From the NCBI GenBank assembly GCA_910576795.1, contig CAJTIX010000001.1:1-64000 (forward strand): a DNA stretch of 64,000 nt. The letters are read 5' to 3'. Position numbers and translations under genes: made by a program. The notes beneath the pieces were generated by a model. That model did no database searches. It saw only the letters and a list, made by a program, of their open reading frames with translations, and was not told the DNA's origin. Below are positions 27,704 to 36,068 of this stretch, piece by piece (the first letter of the stretch is position 1; every line of letters starts with the position of its first letter). This DNA is from an uncultured Bacilli bacterium. GTDB lineage: Bacteria; Bacillota_I; Bacilli_A; RF39; UBA660.

Positions 27704-28299
27704 ATGAAAGATTGGACAGGTAATAGTAAAAGTATTTATACAACAATGGGTGCTTCAAATCATTCTGATAAAGAAAGGCAGAGTGAAGATTATTATGCTA
27801 CCGAACCAAAAGCAACACAATTACTTTTAGAAGTCGAACAATTTTCACCAGTCATTTGGGAATGTGCTTGTGGGGGGGTCACTTGGCACAAGTGCTTGAA
27901 AATAATGGTTATGAAGTCATTGCTACTGATTTAATTTATCGTGGATATGGTGATAAAGAATCATTAAATTTTCTTGAAGAAACACTTGATGAATTTGAAG
28001 GTGACATAATAACAAATCCCCCTTACAAATATGCTTTAGAATTTGTTCAAAAAGCATTAGACAGTGTTCAAGTAGGAAGAAAAGTTGCTATGTTTTTAAA
28101 ATTACAATTTTTAGAAGGAAAAGCAAGAAAGCAATTCTTTTTAGAAAATCCACCAAAAGTTGTTTATGTTAGTTCATCAAGATTAAATTGTGCAATGAAT
28201 GGTGATTTTGATAAATATGAATCAAGTGCAATTGCTTATGCTTGGTTTGTATGGGAAAAAGGTTTTAAAGGTGATCCGATTATAAAATGGATCAATTAA
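27704..28299 (+). pseudogene. Phage DNA adenine methyltransferase, frameshifted at G7
   Basis: The first part (27704-27878) encodes EDYYATEPKATQLLLEVEQFSPVIWECACGG. The rest continues in another frame from the G-run onward: GGHLAQVLENNGYEVIATDL, then the catalytic NPPY in DIITNPPYKYALEF. Reading both as one protein gives about 198 residues of the phage N6-adenine methyltransferase type. The break is a run of seven G at 27872-27878. Eight G would restore the SAM motif ACGGGH. It is a pseudogene, a phase-variable gene or an assembly error. Start ATG 27704 has GAAGGGAAG upstream. Confidence 0.82.
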
Positions 28300-28312
28300 A
28301 GAAGGTGATATA

Positions 28313-29793
28313 ATGCAAAAATTAAAAGTATTAGAATTATTTGGTGGTATTGGTGCATGTTCTACTGCTTTGAAAAGATTAAATCTAGATTATGAAATAG
28401 TTGATTATGTTGAAATAGATAAATATGCAGTTAAATCATTTAATGCAATACATAATACCAATTTTGAACCACAAGATATTTCAAAATGGGATAAAGATGT
28501 TAAAGTTGATTTAATTATGCATGGTTCACCTTGTCAAGATTTCTCACTTGCTGGAAAACAAGCAGGTGGTGATGTAGGAAGTGGAACAAGAAGTTCATTA
28601 ATGTATGAAACTATACGAATTGTTGAAAAATTAAAACCTAAATATGTTATTTGGGAAAATGTAAAAAATCTATTGAGTCAAAAGCATAAACATAATTTTA
28701 ATAATTATTTAACAGCATTAGAAAAATTAGGATATATAAATTATTATCAAATCCTTAATGCAAAAGATTATGGGATTCCACAAAATAGAGAGAGAGAGTG
28801 TTTACAATAAGTATTCATCGTGATTGTAATAAAGATTTTGAATTTCCAATTAAACAAGAGTTAAAATTAAAACTTAAGGATATGCTTGATGAAGAAGTTG
28901 ATGAGAAATACTATTTAAGTGAAAAATTAATTCAAAATTTAAAATTCAATAAAAATGGAAATTGTAATCCTAGTGGTAAAGGAATAAATGGAAAAATACA
29001 CACTGATGAAGTTGCACCAACTTTAACAACCAATAAAGGTGAAGGTCCAAAAGTTGATGTTTCAAGATTATATGGAGTATTTGATAAGGATAATAGAACA
29101 CATCAGGGTGGAAGTGTTTATGATCAAGATGGCTTATCACCAACACTTACAGATATGCAAGGTGGATACAGACAACCTTGTATTGAAATTAAAAATCTTA
29201 CAAAACAAGGTTATCTTGAAGCACATGATGGTGATGGTGTTTATATATCAAATATTGATAAGAAAAGGGGTACAGTTCAAAAAGAAATGATACCAACATT
29301 AAAAACAAGTCCTGATATAGGTGTTGTAACAAAAGAAATTATTATTGGTTCAACACAAAAACATGCTGCAGTATCAGAGAATGGAATCGTACCAACTCTC
29401 ACAAGTTCAATGGGAACTGGTGGTGGACATGTTCCTATGCATAATTATGATTTAAGGATTAGGAAACTAACACCAAAAGAATGCTGGAAACTTATGGGAT
29501 TTAATGAAGAAGAATTTGAAAAAGCAGCAAGAATTAATTCGAATGCACAACTTTATAAACAGGCAGGTAATAGCATTGTTGTTAATGTATTACAAGCAAT
29601 ATTTAAAAATTTATTAATGAAAGAAGGAAAAATTATGGAAAAGAAAGAAGAAGTAAAAATTATATCTTATGAAACTAATTTGATGATCGATTTAGAAAAA
29701 CTTGCAAAAGAAGAACCTGATTTATTTAATGATTTAGTTAAAGATTATCCAGTTAATCCAAATACTAAAATTATTATTGAGGTTAAAGCATAA
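28313..29793 (+). pseudogene. DNA (cytosine-5) methyltransferase, frameshifted at (AG)6
   Basis: The first part (28313-28798) has ELFGGIGACSTALKRL, HGSPCQDFSLAGKQ (catalytic PCQ), WENVKNL and IPQNRER. The frame is lost in (AG)6 at 28787-28798. One AG unit fewer restores QNRERVFTISIHRD and the rest: target-recognition region, then LTPKECWKLMGF and QAGNSIVVNVL. The joined protein would be about 490 residues. The C-terminal 50 residues after the last motif repeat the module of the small helical protein at 20989-21267; an internal ATG at 29635 could express it separately. Confidence 0.85.
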
Positions 29794-29794
29794 T

Positions 29795-30178
29795 ATGAAT
29801 GTTATCGAAAAGATAACTGAAACTTGTGATTTATTAGATGAAATTGATGAATATTTTTCAAGTATTCCAAGTAAACAATCTGAAATTGATATGGCAATAA
29901 GTGATATATACCATTACATTGAAAATAATCAAATTTCAACTAAAGGTAGTTATAGACTTATTAAAGAATTAAAAGGACATTTACTTGTTAGAAGAACCTT
30001 AAAAGAGAATCAAGAAATATTAAGAACATTTGTAAATCATAAAAGTAAATTAAATTTACCTGAAAATAGAAAAATGTTATTAGGTGAAGTTAATAAAACT
30101 AAAAATAGATTAGCAGCACCATATAATTATAGAATCTATAAATCAGAAGAAATTTTAAAAGAAAGAATTGAACATTGA
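29795..30178 (+). CDS. Phage early protein of unknown function
   Basis: 127 residues, helical, charged; no domain recognised. ATG 29795 follows GAGGTTAAAGCATAAT one base after the methyltransferase stop. The stretch DMAISDIYHYIENNQISTKGSYRLIKELK resembles proteins often found in Bacillota phage early regions, but no activity is known to me. Confidence 0.55.
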   Translation: MNVIEKITETCDLLDEIDEYFSSIPSKQSEIDMAISDIYHYIENNQISTKGSYRLIKELKGHLLVRRTLKENQEILRTFVNHKSKLNLPENRKMLLGEVNKTKNRLAAPYNYRIYKSEEILKERIEH

Positions 30179-30193
30179 AGGGAAGTAAGTGTT

Positions 30194-30391
30194 ATGAATA
30201 AATTAGAAAAAGTTTTAAATATTATGGGGATAATTACAATAATTGTAATATTAATTTTCACTATATGGTTTGTTGTAGAATTTAGAGAAATGCTTAATGA
30301 TCATAGATGTTATAATTTACCACTTAATGAATTTTATCAAGATAAAAAATGTGAAAGGTATTGGGATTTATCAATATGGAACAACAAGTAA
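30194..30391 (+). CDS. Small membrane protein
   Basis: 65 residues with one transmembrane helix (about 8-30) and a C-terminal Cys/Tyr-containing segment. GGGAAGTAAGTGTT precedes ATG 30194. Function unknown. Confidence 0.5.
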   Translation: MNKLEKVLNIMGIITIIVILIFTIWFVVEFREMLNDHRCYNLPLNEFYQDKKCERYWDLSIWNNK

Positions 30392-30591
30392 GATACAAAG
30401 TTATATGTCCTATATGTAAAAATAATTTTGATGTTGCAAAGTCACTATTTATGGAAATGGGATTTAATAGTGGTAGTTGTACTTGTCCACAATGTAAAAA
30501 ATATTTGCACCTTGAATGTGATGAAGAAACTAAAACTATGAAAGCAGAAGATTTTAGTTTATATGCTGAAAGATTAAGAAAGGAAAAATAA
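30376..30591 (+). CDS. Small zinc-ribbon-like protein
   Basis: 71 residues with CPICKNNF and CTCPQCKKYLHLEC, two cysteine pairs likely to bind zinc. Overlaps the previous gene by 16 bases. Possibly a nucleic-acid or protein adaptor; function unknown. Confidence 0.5.
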   Translation: MEQQVRYKVICPICKNNFDVAKSLFMEMGFNSGSCTCPQCKKYLHLECDEETKTMKAEDFSLYAERLRKEK

Positions 30592-30592
30592 T

Positions 30593-30958
30593 ATGGGTTT
30601 ATTATATAGCAATTATGAATGTAATCCAGTAACTAATAATACATTAAAAATTAATGCTTGTAGTGGTGGAATATATAAAACTTATAAAGAAAGTTGGTTT
30701 ACTAGATTTCATTTAAAAAGTGATTTAGCCGAAAAGTTGTTCAAACCATATGATAATGAAATAAAAACATCAAGAGATACATCGGAAGAAGGTTATTGTG
30801 GTTATTATACAAAAGAACATAAAGAACCAGTTATTGTTCTTCAAATGATTATATGTGGTGATATGGAAGTTATTGCAGAAATTATAAGAGAATCGGATTT
30901 TAATAAATATTTTGAAATTGAAGAAGGTGTTTGTAATGAAAGACAAAATGAAAACTAG
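30593..30958 (+). CDS. Phage early protein of unknown function
   Basis: 121 residues with mixed alpha/beta character, six cysteines and an acidic C-terminus; no domain recognised. It starts one base after the zinc-ribbon gene's stop and overlaps the next gene by 23 bases. Confidence 0.5.
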   Translation: MGLLYSNYECNPVTNNTLKINACSGGIYKTYKESWFTRFHLKSDLAEKLFKPYDNEIKTSRDTSEEGYCGYYTKEHKEPVIVLQMIICGDMEVIAEIIRESDFNKYFEIEEGVCNERQNEN

Positions 30959-31157
30959 ATCAGAAAAATTGCAAGAATTAATTAAATTAGCAAATACTTC
31001 TGATAAAGATTTATCAAAAATGAGTTATAAAGAAAAACAAAAAGTTTTTAAAGCAAAGAATCAATTATGTAATAAAGTTTGGGATTCATCAAATGGTACA
31101 TATATAAAACCAAAACAAAAAGTTATCAAAAATAAAAATGAATATTATGGTGGATAG
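30936..31157 (+). CDS. Small basic phage protein
   Basis: 73 residues, lysine-rich, mostly helical (KTRSEKLQELIKLANTSDKDL). ATG 30936 follows GAAGAAGGTG inside the end of the preceding gene. Function unknown. Confidence 0.5.
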   Translation: MKDKMKTRSEKLQELIKLANTSDKDLSKMSYKEKQKVFKAKNQLCNKVWDSSNGTYIKPKQKVIKNKNEYYGG

Positions 31158-31169
31158 GATGGTGAAAAT

Positions 31170-31406
31170 ATGAAACCAGTAACAAATAAAAATACTAATA
31201 AACTTTATATTAGACAAGATTGTAATGATTTACCAGGTACTGCTTATCAATATGAAGATGGTACACCAGCAATAGAAACATGTTGGGAATTATCAGATAA
31301 AGAACTTGAAATTATTAATAAAACAAAAAGAATATATGTTCAACAACAAGGTAAAACTTTACCACCTATGGCATTAACAGTTGAAAGTGTATTTGAGGGG
31401 GAATAA
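31170..31406 (+). CDS. Small phage protein of unknown function
   Basis: 78 residues. Contains AYQYEDGTPAIETCWELSDKELEII and a C-terminal LPPMALTVESVF, a pattern I have seen in Bacillota phage early operons without assigned function. GGATGGTGAAAAT precedes ATG 31170. Confidence 0.5.
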   Translation: MKPVTNKNTNKLYIRQDCNDLPGTAYQYEDGTPAIETCWELSDKELEIINKTKRIYVQQQGKTLPPMALTVESVFEGE

Positions 31407-31409
31407 TAA

Positions 31410-31736
31410 ATGGAAAAGGATGCAACCAAAAAAGTCATTGAAGATAAAGATGGAACATTTGGTGACATTATGATTATGGCATTAAGATATGCTTTAGGAA
31501 GAAGAACTTATGTTACAAATGAAGTACCTGATTTCATTAAAAATAATTCAGATTATATAACTGAAAGAATATGTATTGTTATGTTAAGAGATATTACATA
31601 CTATGTTGACAATAGAAAAATAGGATTAATTCATGATGATAAATGTGATTATGATTCATGGATTCAATTTCAAAACTTCTTATTTAATCTTGCAAAGATA
31701 AAAAATTATAATGTTGTGGGTTATATGAGAAGATGA
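31410..31736 (+). CDS. Conserved phage early protein
   Basis: 108 residues with TFGDIMIMALRYALGRRTYVTNEVPDFI, a conserved pattern of Clostridia/Bacilli phage early proteins of unknown function, followed by a helical C-terminal half. GAGGGGGAATAA precedes ATG 31410; the 3' end overlaps the next gene by four bases. Confidence 0.55.
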   Translation: MEKDATKKVIEDKDGTFGDIMIMALRYALGRRTYVTNEVPDFIKNNSDYITERICIVMLRDITYYVDNRKIGLIHDDKCDYDSWIQFQNFLFNLAKIKNYNVVGYMRR

Positions 31737-32197
31737 AACCTATAACTTATTTTAAAGTTAAATTGTGGAAAAACATTCCTGATATAGTTTGTGGAAATTT
31801 AGTAAAGAAATACAAAAGAAATGAAAATGATTATTATAGAGTTATTATATTCAATTCTTTTGAAGATATGTATGAATATGCAGATAAATATTTTGGTGAG
31901 AAGATAGAACATAACTATTCAGCAATATGTAAATATTCATCACACACTTATTTTGAAGATGATAAATTTATTGATATTGATAAATGTTGTGGATGGATTC
32001 TTCTTAATAGAAATTATATGGGAAGTGGAACAGTATCACATGAATGTACTCATGCAATAACCTTTTATTTTGAATATAGAATAACTAATTGCAAGAAGGT
32101 ATTTGGAACACAAGAGTACAATGAATTATTTGCTTATATGGTTGGTAGTATTGTAAGTCAAATTTATAACAAAATGTATTCAAGAAAATTATTGTGA
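31733..32197 (+). CDS. Putative small zinc metallopeptidase (HExxH)
   Basis: 154 residues. Central SHECTHAITFYFEY contains HECTH, the zincin HExxH motif, and a downstream Glu in NELFAYMVG could be the third ligand. No signal peptide, so the enzyme would act in the cytoplasm. Embedded in the operon of tiny early genes, where phages often place host-takeover or anti-defence functions. The peptidase call rests on the motif alone. Confidence 0.5.
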   Translation: MKPITYFKVKLWKNIPDIVCGNLVKKYKRNENDYYRVIIFNSFEDMYEYADKYFGEKIEHNYSAICKYSSHTYFEDDKFIDIDKCCGWILLNRNYMGSGTVSHECTHAITFYFEYRITNCKKVFGTQEYNELFAYMVGSIVSQIYNKMYSRKLL

Positions 32198-32207
32198 GGT
32201 GATAACA

Positions 32208-32414
32208 ATGGATTTTGAAAATGCAAGTAAGGATGAATTAATAAATAAAATTAATGAATTAGAAGTTGAACTTGAAGATATTAAAAGTCAATTTGAAAGT
32301 GATAAATGCATTAAAAATTTAGATAACTTTATATGGAAGTTAAAAGTAGATAATGTATATACACCACAAATAGAAGAATTTATTAATCAATATATGAGGT
32401 TCTATAATGATTAA
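32208..32414 (+). CDS. Small coiled-coil phage protein
   Basis: 68 residues, acidic, with a coiled-coil stretch (DELINKINELEVELEDIKSQ). ATG 32208 follows GAGGTGATAAC. Overlaps the next small ORF by eight bases. Function unknown. Confidence 0.5.
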   Translation: MDFENASKDELINKINELEVELEDIKSQFESDKCIKNLDNFIWKLKVDNVYTPQIEEFINQYMRFYND

Positions 32415-32565
32415 AACACAAAAGAGATATTTCAAAGATAGAACTAAATATTTCAAATTTATAAATAAAATGAAGAATAAAGTTAGGGTTATAGTGGTGA
32501 AACCTTTAAAAGATACTATAACAGTTGAATACATAAAGTTAGAAAATATCGAAGGAAGTGATTAA
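32407..32565 (+). CDS. Very small basic protein
   Basis: 52 residues, basic, MIKTQKRYFKDRTKYFKF followed by KVRVIVVKPLKDTITVEYIK, which looks like a two-strand beta hairpin. It overlaps its upstream neighbour by eight bases (TATATGAGG just before serves as ribosome site), fills an otherwise empty gap and is therefore probably real. Function unknown. Confidence 0.45.
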   Translation: MIKTQKRYFKDRTKYFKFINKMKNKVRVIVVKPLKDTITVEYIKLENIEGSD

Positions 32566-32566
32566 T

Positions 32567-33142
32567 ATGAAAAGAAAAGAAGTATTAGTTAAATTATTTT
32601 CAGAAGCAAAAAGTTCATTACTTATGAATAGTGAATTATTAAATTATCTTGATAATAGTGGTTTTTATGAACAAGCAGCATCTACAAGATTTCATGGTGA
32701 TTATAGAGGTGGATTGTTTGATCATAGTTTAGAAGTTACTAAAAAACTATTAGAACTTACTGATAAATTAGGATTACAATGGCAAAGACCTGAAAGTCCA
32801 TATATTGTGGGAATGTTTCATGATTTATGCAAGGTTGATGAATATAAAATCGAGGTTACAAAAGAAGGTAAAGTAAATTTTGGTGAAGAAGATGTTGTTG
32901 GTGAAGAAGTTGAAATTGAAAAAGTATCAGATATTATTATCAAAGGACATGGTGATAAATCTATAATTTACCTATCACAATTCTTAACACTTACTGAAGA
33001 AGAAATATTATGCATTAGATTTCATATGGGTGCTTATAACACAGATGATTGGAATGCTTATGATAAAGCAATTAAACAATTTGAAACAGTGTTGTGGACA
33101 CATACTGCTGATATGTATGCTAGTAAGGTGATGAATACATGA
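32567..33142 (+). CDS. HD-domain phosphohydrolase
   Basis: 191 residues. HD metal set: H in LFDHSLEV, HD in GMFHDLCK, H in KGHGDKS, H in RFHMG and D in HTADMYA. Such phage HD proteins are nucleotide or cyclic-nucleotide phosphohydrolases; possible roles are nucleotide supply or removal of defence signals, not decidable here. GAAGGAAGTGATTAAT precedes ATG 32567. Confidence 0.78.
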   Translation: MKRKEVLVKLFSEAKSSLLMNSELLNYLDNSGFYEQAASTRFHGDYRGGLFDHSLEVTKKLLELTDKLGLQWQRPESPYIVGMFHDLCKVDEYKIEVTKEGKVNFGEEDVVGEEVEIEKVSDIIIKGHGDKSIIYLSQFLTLTEEEILCIRFHMGAYNTDDWNAYDKAIKQFETVLWTHTADMYASKVMNT

Positions 33143-33417
33143 AAAAAGAAGACTATTTAAAAATGTTAGATTCATTACTTGATGATTATGATGCATTTTA
33201 TATATCAAACAAGTATTGTGGTGATAATTTAAAGGGAAACACACATGAATATGAATTTAGTAATTTATACCAACTTTTTGACAACAATTTAGTTGGAAAT
33301 AAAGCAATAAATTGGATATTACATTGTTATGATTGTTATTATAAAGAAGAAGTAAAAGAAGATAAAGATAGTGCATTTGCATATTTAAGAAATGAAATAG
33401 AAAAGATGTTTCCATAA
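33139..33417 (+). CDS. Phage early protein of unknown function
   Basis: 92 residues, acidic and Tyr/Asp-rich, with CYDCYYKEE near residue 68. It overlaps the HD gene by four bases and the next gene by one. No domain recognised. Confidence 0.5.
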   Translation: MKKEDYLKMLDSLLDDYDAFYISNKYCGDNLKGNTHEYEFSNLYQLFDNNLVGNKAINWILHCYDCYYKEEVKEDKDSAFAYLRNEIEKMFP

Positions 33418-33614
33418 TGAAAAAAGTATATAAATGTTGTATTTGTCATAAAAAGTTAGACTATAAACCAATAAGACTTGTTAAACAACTTAATGATGGT
33501 AAAGAAACTTACAATGCTTATCATAATCAAGCAAACTATGACTTTTGTATAAGATGTTATAAAACATTTGATAATTGGATAAATAAACATAAGGAAGTGA
33601 TAAATAATGAATAA
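33417..33614 (+). CDS. Small zinc-finger-like protein
   Basis: 65 residues with CCICHKKL near the start and DFCIRCYKTF later, two Cys-x2-Cys pairs suggesting a zinc ribbon. Starts at the last base of the previous stop (TAATG). Function unknown. Confidence 0.5.
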   Translation: MKKVYKCCICHKKLDYKPIRLVKQLNDGKETYNAYHNQANYDFCIRCYKTFDNWINKHKEVINNE

Positions 33615-33999
33615 GAAAACAATAGTATTTGACTTTGATGGTGTTATTCATAAAGGTTATAAAGGTTGGAAAGATGGTTCAATATATGGAACTATTGATA
33701 TGGATTTAATTGAATATATTATTGAATTAATGTCTACTTTTAATATTGTTATATCTAGTAATAGACCTGCAAAACAAATTACTGAATTTATGAATAAATT
33801 AGATTTAGGGGTTGAATTTGAAATTTTCAATAAAGATTTTCAAGATAATATGTACTGGAATAAGCAAGGAATTATTGGTGTAACAAATGATAAAGCAATT
33901 GGTATTCTTTATATTGATGATCATGGTTTTAGATACAATAATTTAGAAGATTTAAAATTGTTTATTAATGGTATGAATAAGGATGGTAGTTATGAATAA
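33607..33999 (+). CDS. HAD-superfamily hydrolase/phosphatase
   Basis: 130 residues. HAD motif I VFDFDGVIH (D8 nucleophile, D10), motif II Ser in IVISSNRPA and motif IV IDDHGFRY. Small phage HAD enzymes act as nucleotide or polynucleotide 3'-phosphatases. No cap domain is present. GGAAGTGATAAAT precedes ATG 33607. Confidence 0.75.
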   Translation: MNKKTIVFDFDGVIHKGYKGWKDGSIYGTIDMDLIEYIIELMSTFNIVISSNRPAKQITEFMNKLDLGVEFEIFNKDFQDNMYWNKQGIIGVTNDKAIGILYIDDHGFRYNNLEDLKLFINGMNKDGSYE

Positions 34000-34210
34000 T
34001 TTCAGATTAGAATATAATGTTGATTCAAAATTAAATATAAATATTGGATTTACTATTCAATTAATAAGATACCATTATGAACATGATGAAGATAAATTTA
34101 AAGAATATTGTCATTTCTTAATGAAAAAGTTAGATGAAATAAGTGAAGATGAATTGTCAGGATATATTGCAGCACAACTTGATGAAGTACCAACATTTTC
34201 ACCACAGTAG
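33992..34210 (+). CDS. Small phage protein of unknown function
   Basis: 72 residues, mixed beta then helical, acidic. GGATGGTAGTT precedes ATG 33992, eight bases inside the HAD gene end. No domain recognised. Confidence 0.45.
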   Translation: MNNFRLEYNVDSKLNINIGFTIQLIRYHYEHDEDKFKEYCHFLMKKLDEISEDELSGYIAAQLDEVPTFSPQ

Positions 34211-34220
34211 AGGTTTCAAA

Positions 34221-34391
34221 ATGATTTATAAGATAATGGAACAATTTAATATTACAAATTATCGTTATGATTTGTTTGATAAAACACTTATTATTTATGA
34301 ATCAATCATTGTTAGAGATTTTTCTAAAATGAAACAAATATTGAAAATTAATAAGTGTAAAGTTGAAAATATAATAATTAGAAGTAGGTGA
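34221..34391 (+). CDS. Very small phage protein
   Basis: 56 residues, mixed Tyr/Ile/Lys content. AGAGGTTTCAAA precedes ATG 34221; upstream in-frame ATGs would overlap the previous gene heavily. Function unknown. Confidence 0.4.
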   Translation: MIYKIMEQFNITNYRYDLFDKTLIIYESIIVRDFSKMKQILKINKCKVENIIIRSR

Positions 34392-34395
34392 TTAC

Positions 34396-34704
34396 ATGAA
34401 ATTTAATAAAAATGTTGAACAAAGTTACTTAAATAAAATGAAAGAAATAAGTGAAGATATTTGGCAGGTGTTAGATCATATTGATTATTATAAAACTATT
34501 AGAGGTATTTGGAATCAATATCAGAGTGATCAAGAATTAACAAAAAGGCAGATTGTAAGATTGTTTGATTTTATTTATGATCTTGATAACAATGGAAATC
34601 CTAGAATTTATACAGGAAAAGAAATCCATGATGCTTATGATAAGATTTTAAGATTAAATGTTTTTGAAAATTCAATAAATAGAGGTGAAATAATTAATGA
34701 ATGA
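34396..34704 (+). CDS. Helical phage early protein
   Basis: 102 residues, strongly helical and charged, no domain recognised. GTAGGTGATTAC precedes ATG 34396; overlaps the next gene by eight bases. Confidence 0.5.
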   Translation: MKFNKNVEQSYLNKMKEISEDIWQVLDHIDYYKTIRGIWNQYQSDQELTKRQIVRLFDFIYDLDNNGNPRIYTGKEIHDAYDKILRLNVFENSINRGEIINE

Positions 34705-34978
34705 AGAATTGACTGAATTAAATGATTTATTGAATACTTTAGAAACAAGTTCATTAGAACCACATGGTGAATACTCTATGAGTTTTACTAATCATGAACA
34801 GACTATCATTTGGAATTATATAAAAGAGTTATGGAAGCAAGTTAAAGAATCAAAGGAAAAAATTAATAAGGTTCTTGATCTTATAGATAACCATAATAAA
34901 TTAGAACAAGAACTTGGTGGAACTATTAAATTTAATGTAGTAAAGGTTGAAAACATTTTAAGAGGTGATAAAAAGTGA
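34697..34978 (+). CDS. Helical phage early protein
   Basis: 93 residues. Contains PHGEYSMSFTNHEQTIIWNY and a lysine-rich helix. AGAGGTGAAATAATTA precedes ATG 34697. Overlaps the next gene by four bases. Function unknown. Confidence 0.5.
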   Translation: MNEELTELNDLLNTLETSSLEPHGEYSMSFTNHEQTIIWNYIKELWKQVKESKEKINKVLDLIDNHNKLEQELGGTIKFNVVKVENILRGDKK

Positions 34979-35241
34979 TTTGGATTATAGTAATTTTATT
35001 AATAGTAATAGGATTATTGATTGTAGAAATATATGATATGTGTAAAACAGAAAAAAGTAAAAAATATGCAATGCATACTTTATTAAATGTACAAGCACAA
35101 CAAGGTGCATATAATTATAATGAATATGAACTTGGTATGTGGCAAGGGATGGAAAATATGTTGGCAAAATATGAAGATAGAAAACCTACATATATGGATC
35201 CTACAAAAGTTAATTTTATAGATAGTTATAAGAAAAGATAG
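34975..35241 (+). CDS. Small membrane protein, last gene of the early operon
   Basis: 88 residues, GTG start overlapping the previous stop (GTGA), with an N-terminal transmembrane helix (residues 2-20) and a soluble helical tail with YELGMWQGMENMLAKYED. Directly followed by repeat cluster B. Function unknown. Confidence 0.5.
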   Translation: MIWIIVILLIVIGLLIVEIYDMCKTEKSKKYAMHTLLNVQAQQGAYNYNEYELGMWQGMENMLAKYEDRKPTYMDPTKVNFIDSYKKR

Positions 35242-35516
35242 TGTGTCAGATGTGTCACTGTTGTGTCAGGTCATACATATAGCAGTGACACAGGTTCTAA
35301 CCTAGATAAACAAAGGGAAAAGATGTTTTGTGTGTAAGGTGTGACACCTTTAATTAACTTTTTATATTTTAATAAAATATAAATAAATAATAAAAATATA
35401 AAGAATTTTAAGATTGTTATGACACAGTGACACAGAAAAATATAAAACCTTTTTAAATTCTAAAGAAAAAAGGTGTGTCACATTGTAAGTTTTTAGTGAC
35501 ACAGTGATGTGACACA
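35242..35516. repeat. TGTGTCA repeat cluster B (non-coding)
   Basis: A 290-base gap holding nine exact copies of TGTGTCA or TGACACA (35242, 35251, 35262, 35286, 35420, 35428, 35474, 35497, 35510) and one TGACACC (35342), around an AT-rich core of about 70 bases. The core resembles that of cluster A (both carry TTTATATTTT and ATATAAAGAA followed by CACAGTGACACAG). The last copies lie just before the late-activator gene. Confidence 0.75.
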
Positions 35517-35532
35517 GGAAAGGAATAAGATT

Positions 35533-36066
35533 ATGAATGAAAATGATGTTATTAAATTAGTTTTAGATGAATTAACCAAAAGAGGTTTTATCAATAATTA
35601 TGATATTAGTTTTAAAAATACTGAATCATTGCTTTATAGTTATAATAAATTAGTAAAGAATATTGAAATAAGGGAACAACAAATTAAAGATTTAGAAGAT
35701 GAAGGTTTACCAGGTAGAAGTGCAAGTATTATTCTTAATAAACCAAAAACTAATTATAATTTGAACGATCCTGTTGATGTTGCAATTAATGATATTAATA
35801 AACAAATTAAAAGTACACAAGCAATCATTGATTACATAGATAAAGTTTTGAAAGAATTTGAGAAAGATCCTTATTTTGATATTATTAGATTAAAGTATTT
35901 TGAAGGTAAAAAGAATGAAGAAATTGCAGAATTCTTTGATACAAAGTTAAAGAAGAAAGATAAAATAACTGCAACTTCAACAATTACCAAGAATAAAAAT
36001 AGGTTGATAAAAGAAATTAGAATAATGTTGATTCCAAATGTGTATGTTAGAAGTTTGATGAATTAA
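35533..36066 (+). CDS. ArpU/sigma-region-4-like late transcription activator
   Basis: 177 residues. Coiled N-terminal half and a C-terminal sigma-70 region-4-like helix-turn-helix (IIRLKYFEGKKNEEIAEFF, then STITKNKNRLIKEI). Proteins of this type (ArpU, RinA, YqaQ-like) sit between early and terminase genes and switch on late transcription. GGAAAGGAATAAGATT precedes ATG 35533. Confidence 0.75.
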   Translation: MNENDVIKLVLDELTKRGFINNYDISFKNTESLLYSYNKLVKNIEIREQQIKDLEDEGLPGRSASIILNKPKTNYNLNDPVDVAINDINKQIKSTQAIIDYIDKVLKEFEKDPYFDIIRLKYFEGKKNEEIAEFFDTKLKKKDKITATSTITKNKNRLIKEIRIMLIPNVYVRSLMN

Positions 36067-36068
36067 AC

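Noticed and set aside
18048..35516. CRISPR-like array from the TGTGTCA repeats
   Set aside because: Repeats are only 7 bases, occur in both orientations and have irregular spacing with no unique spacers or cas genes.
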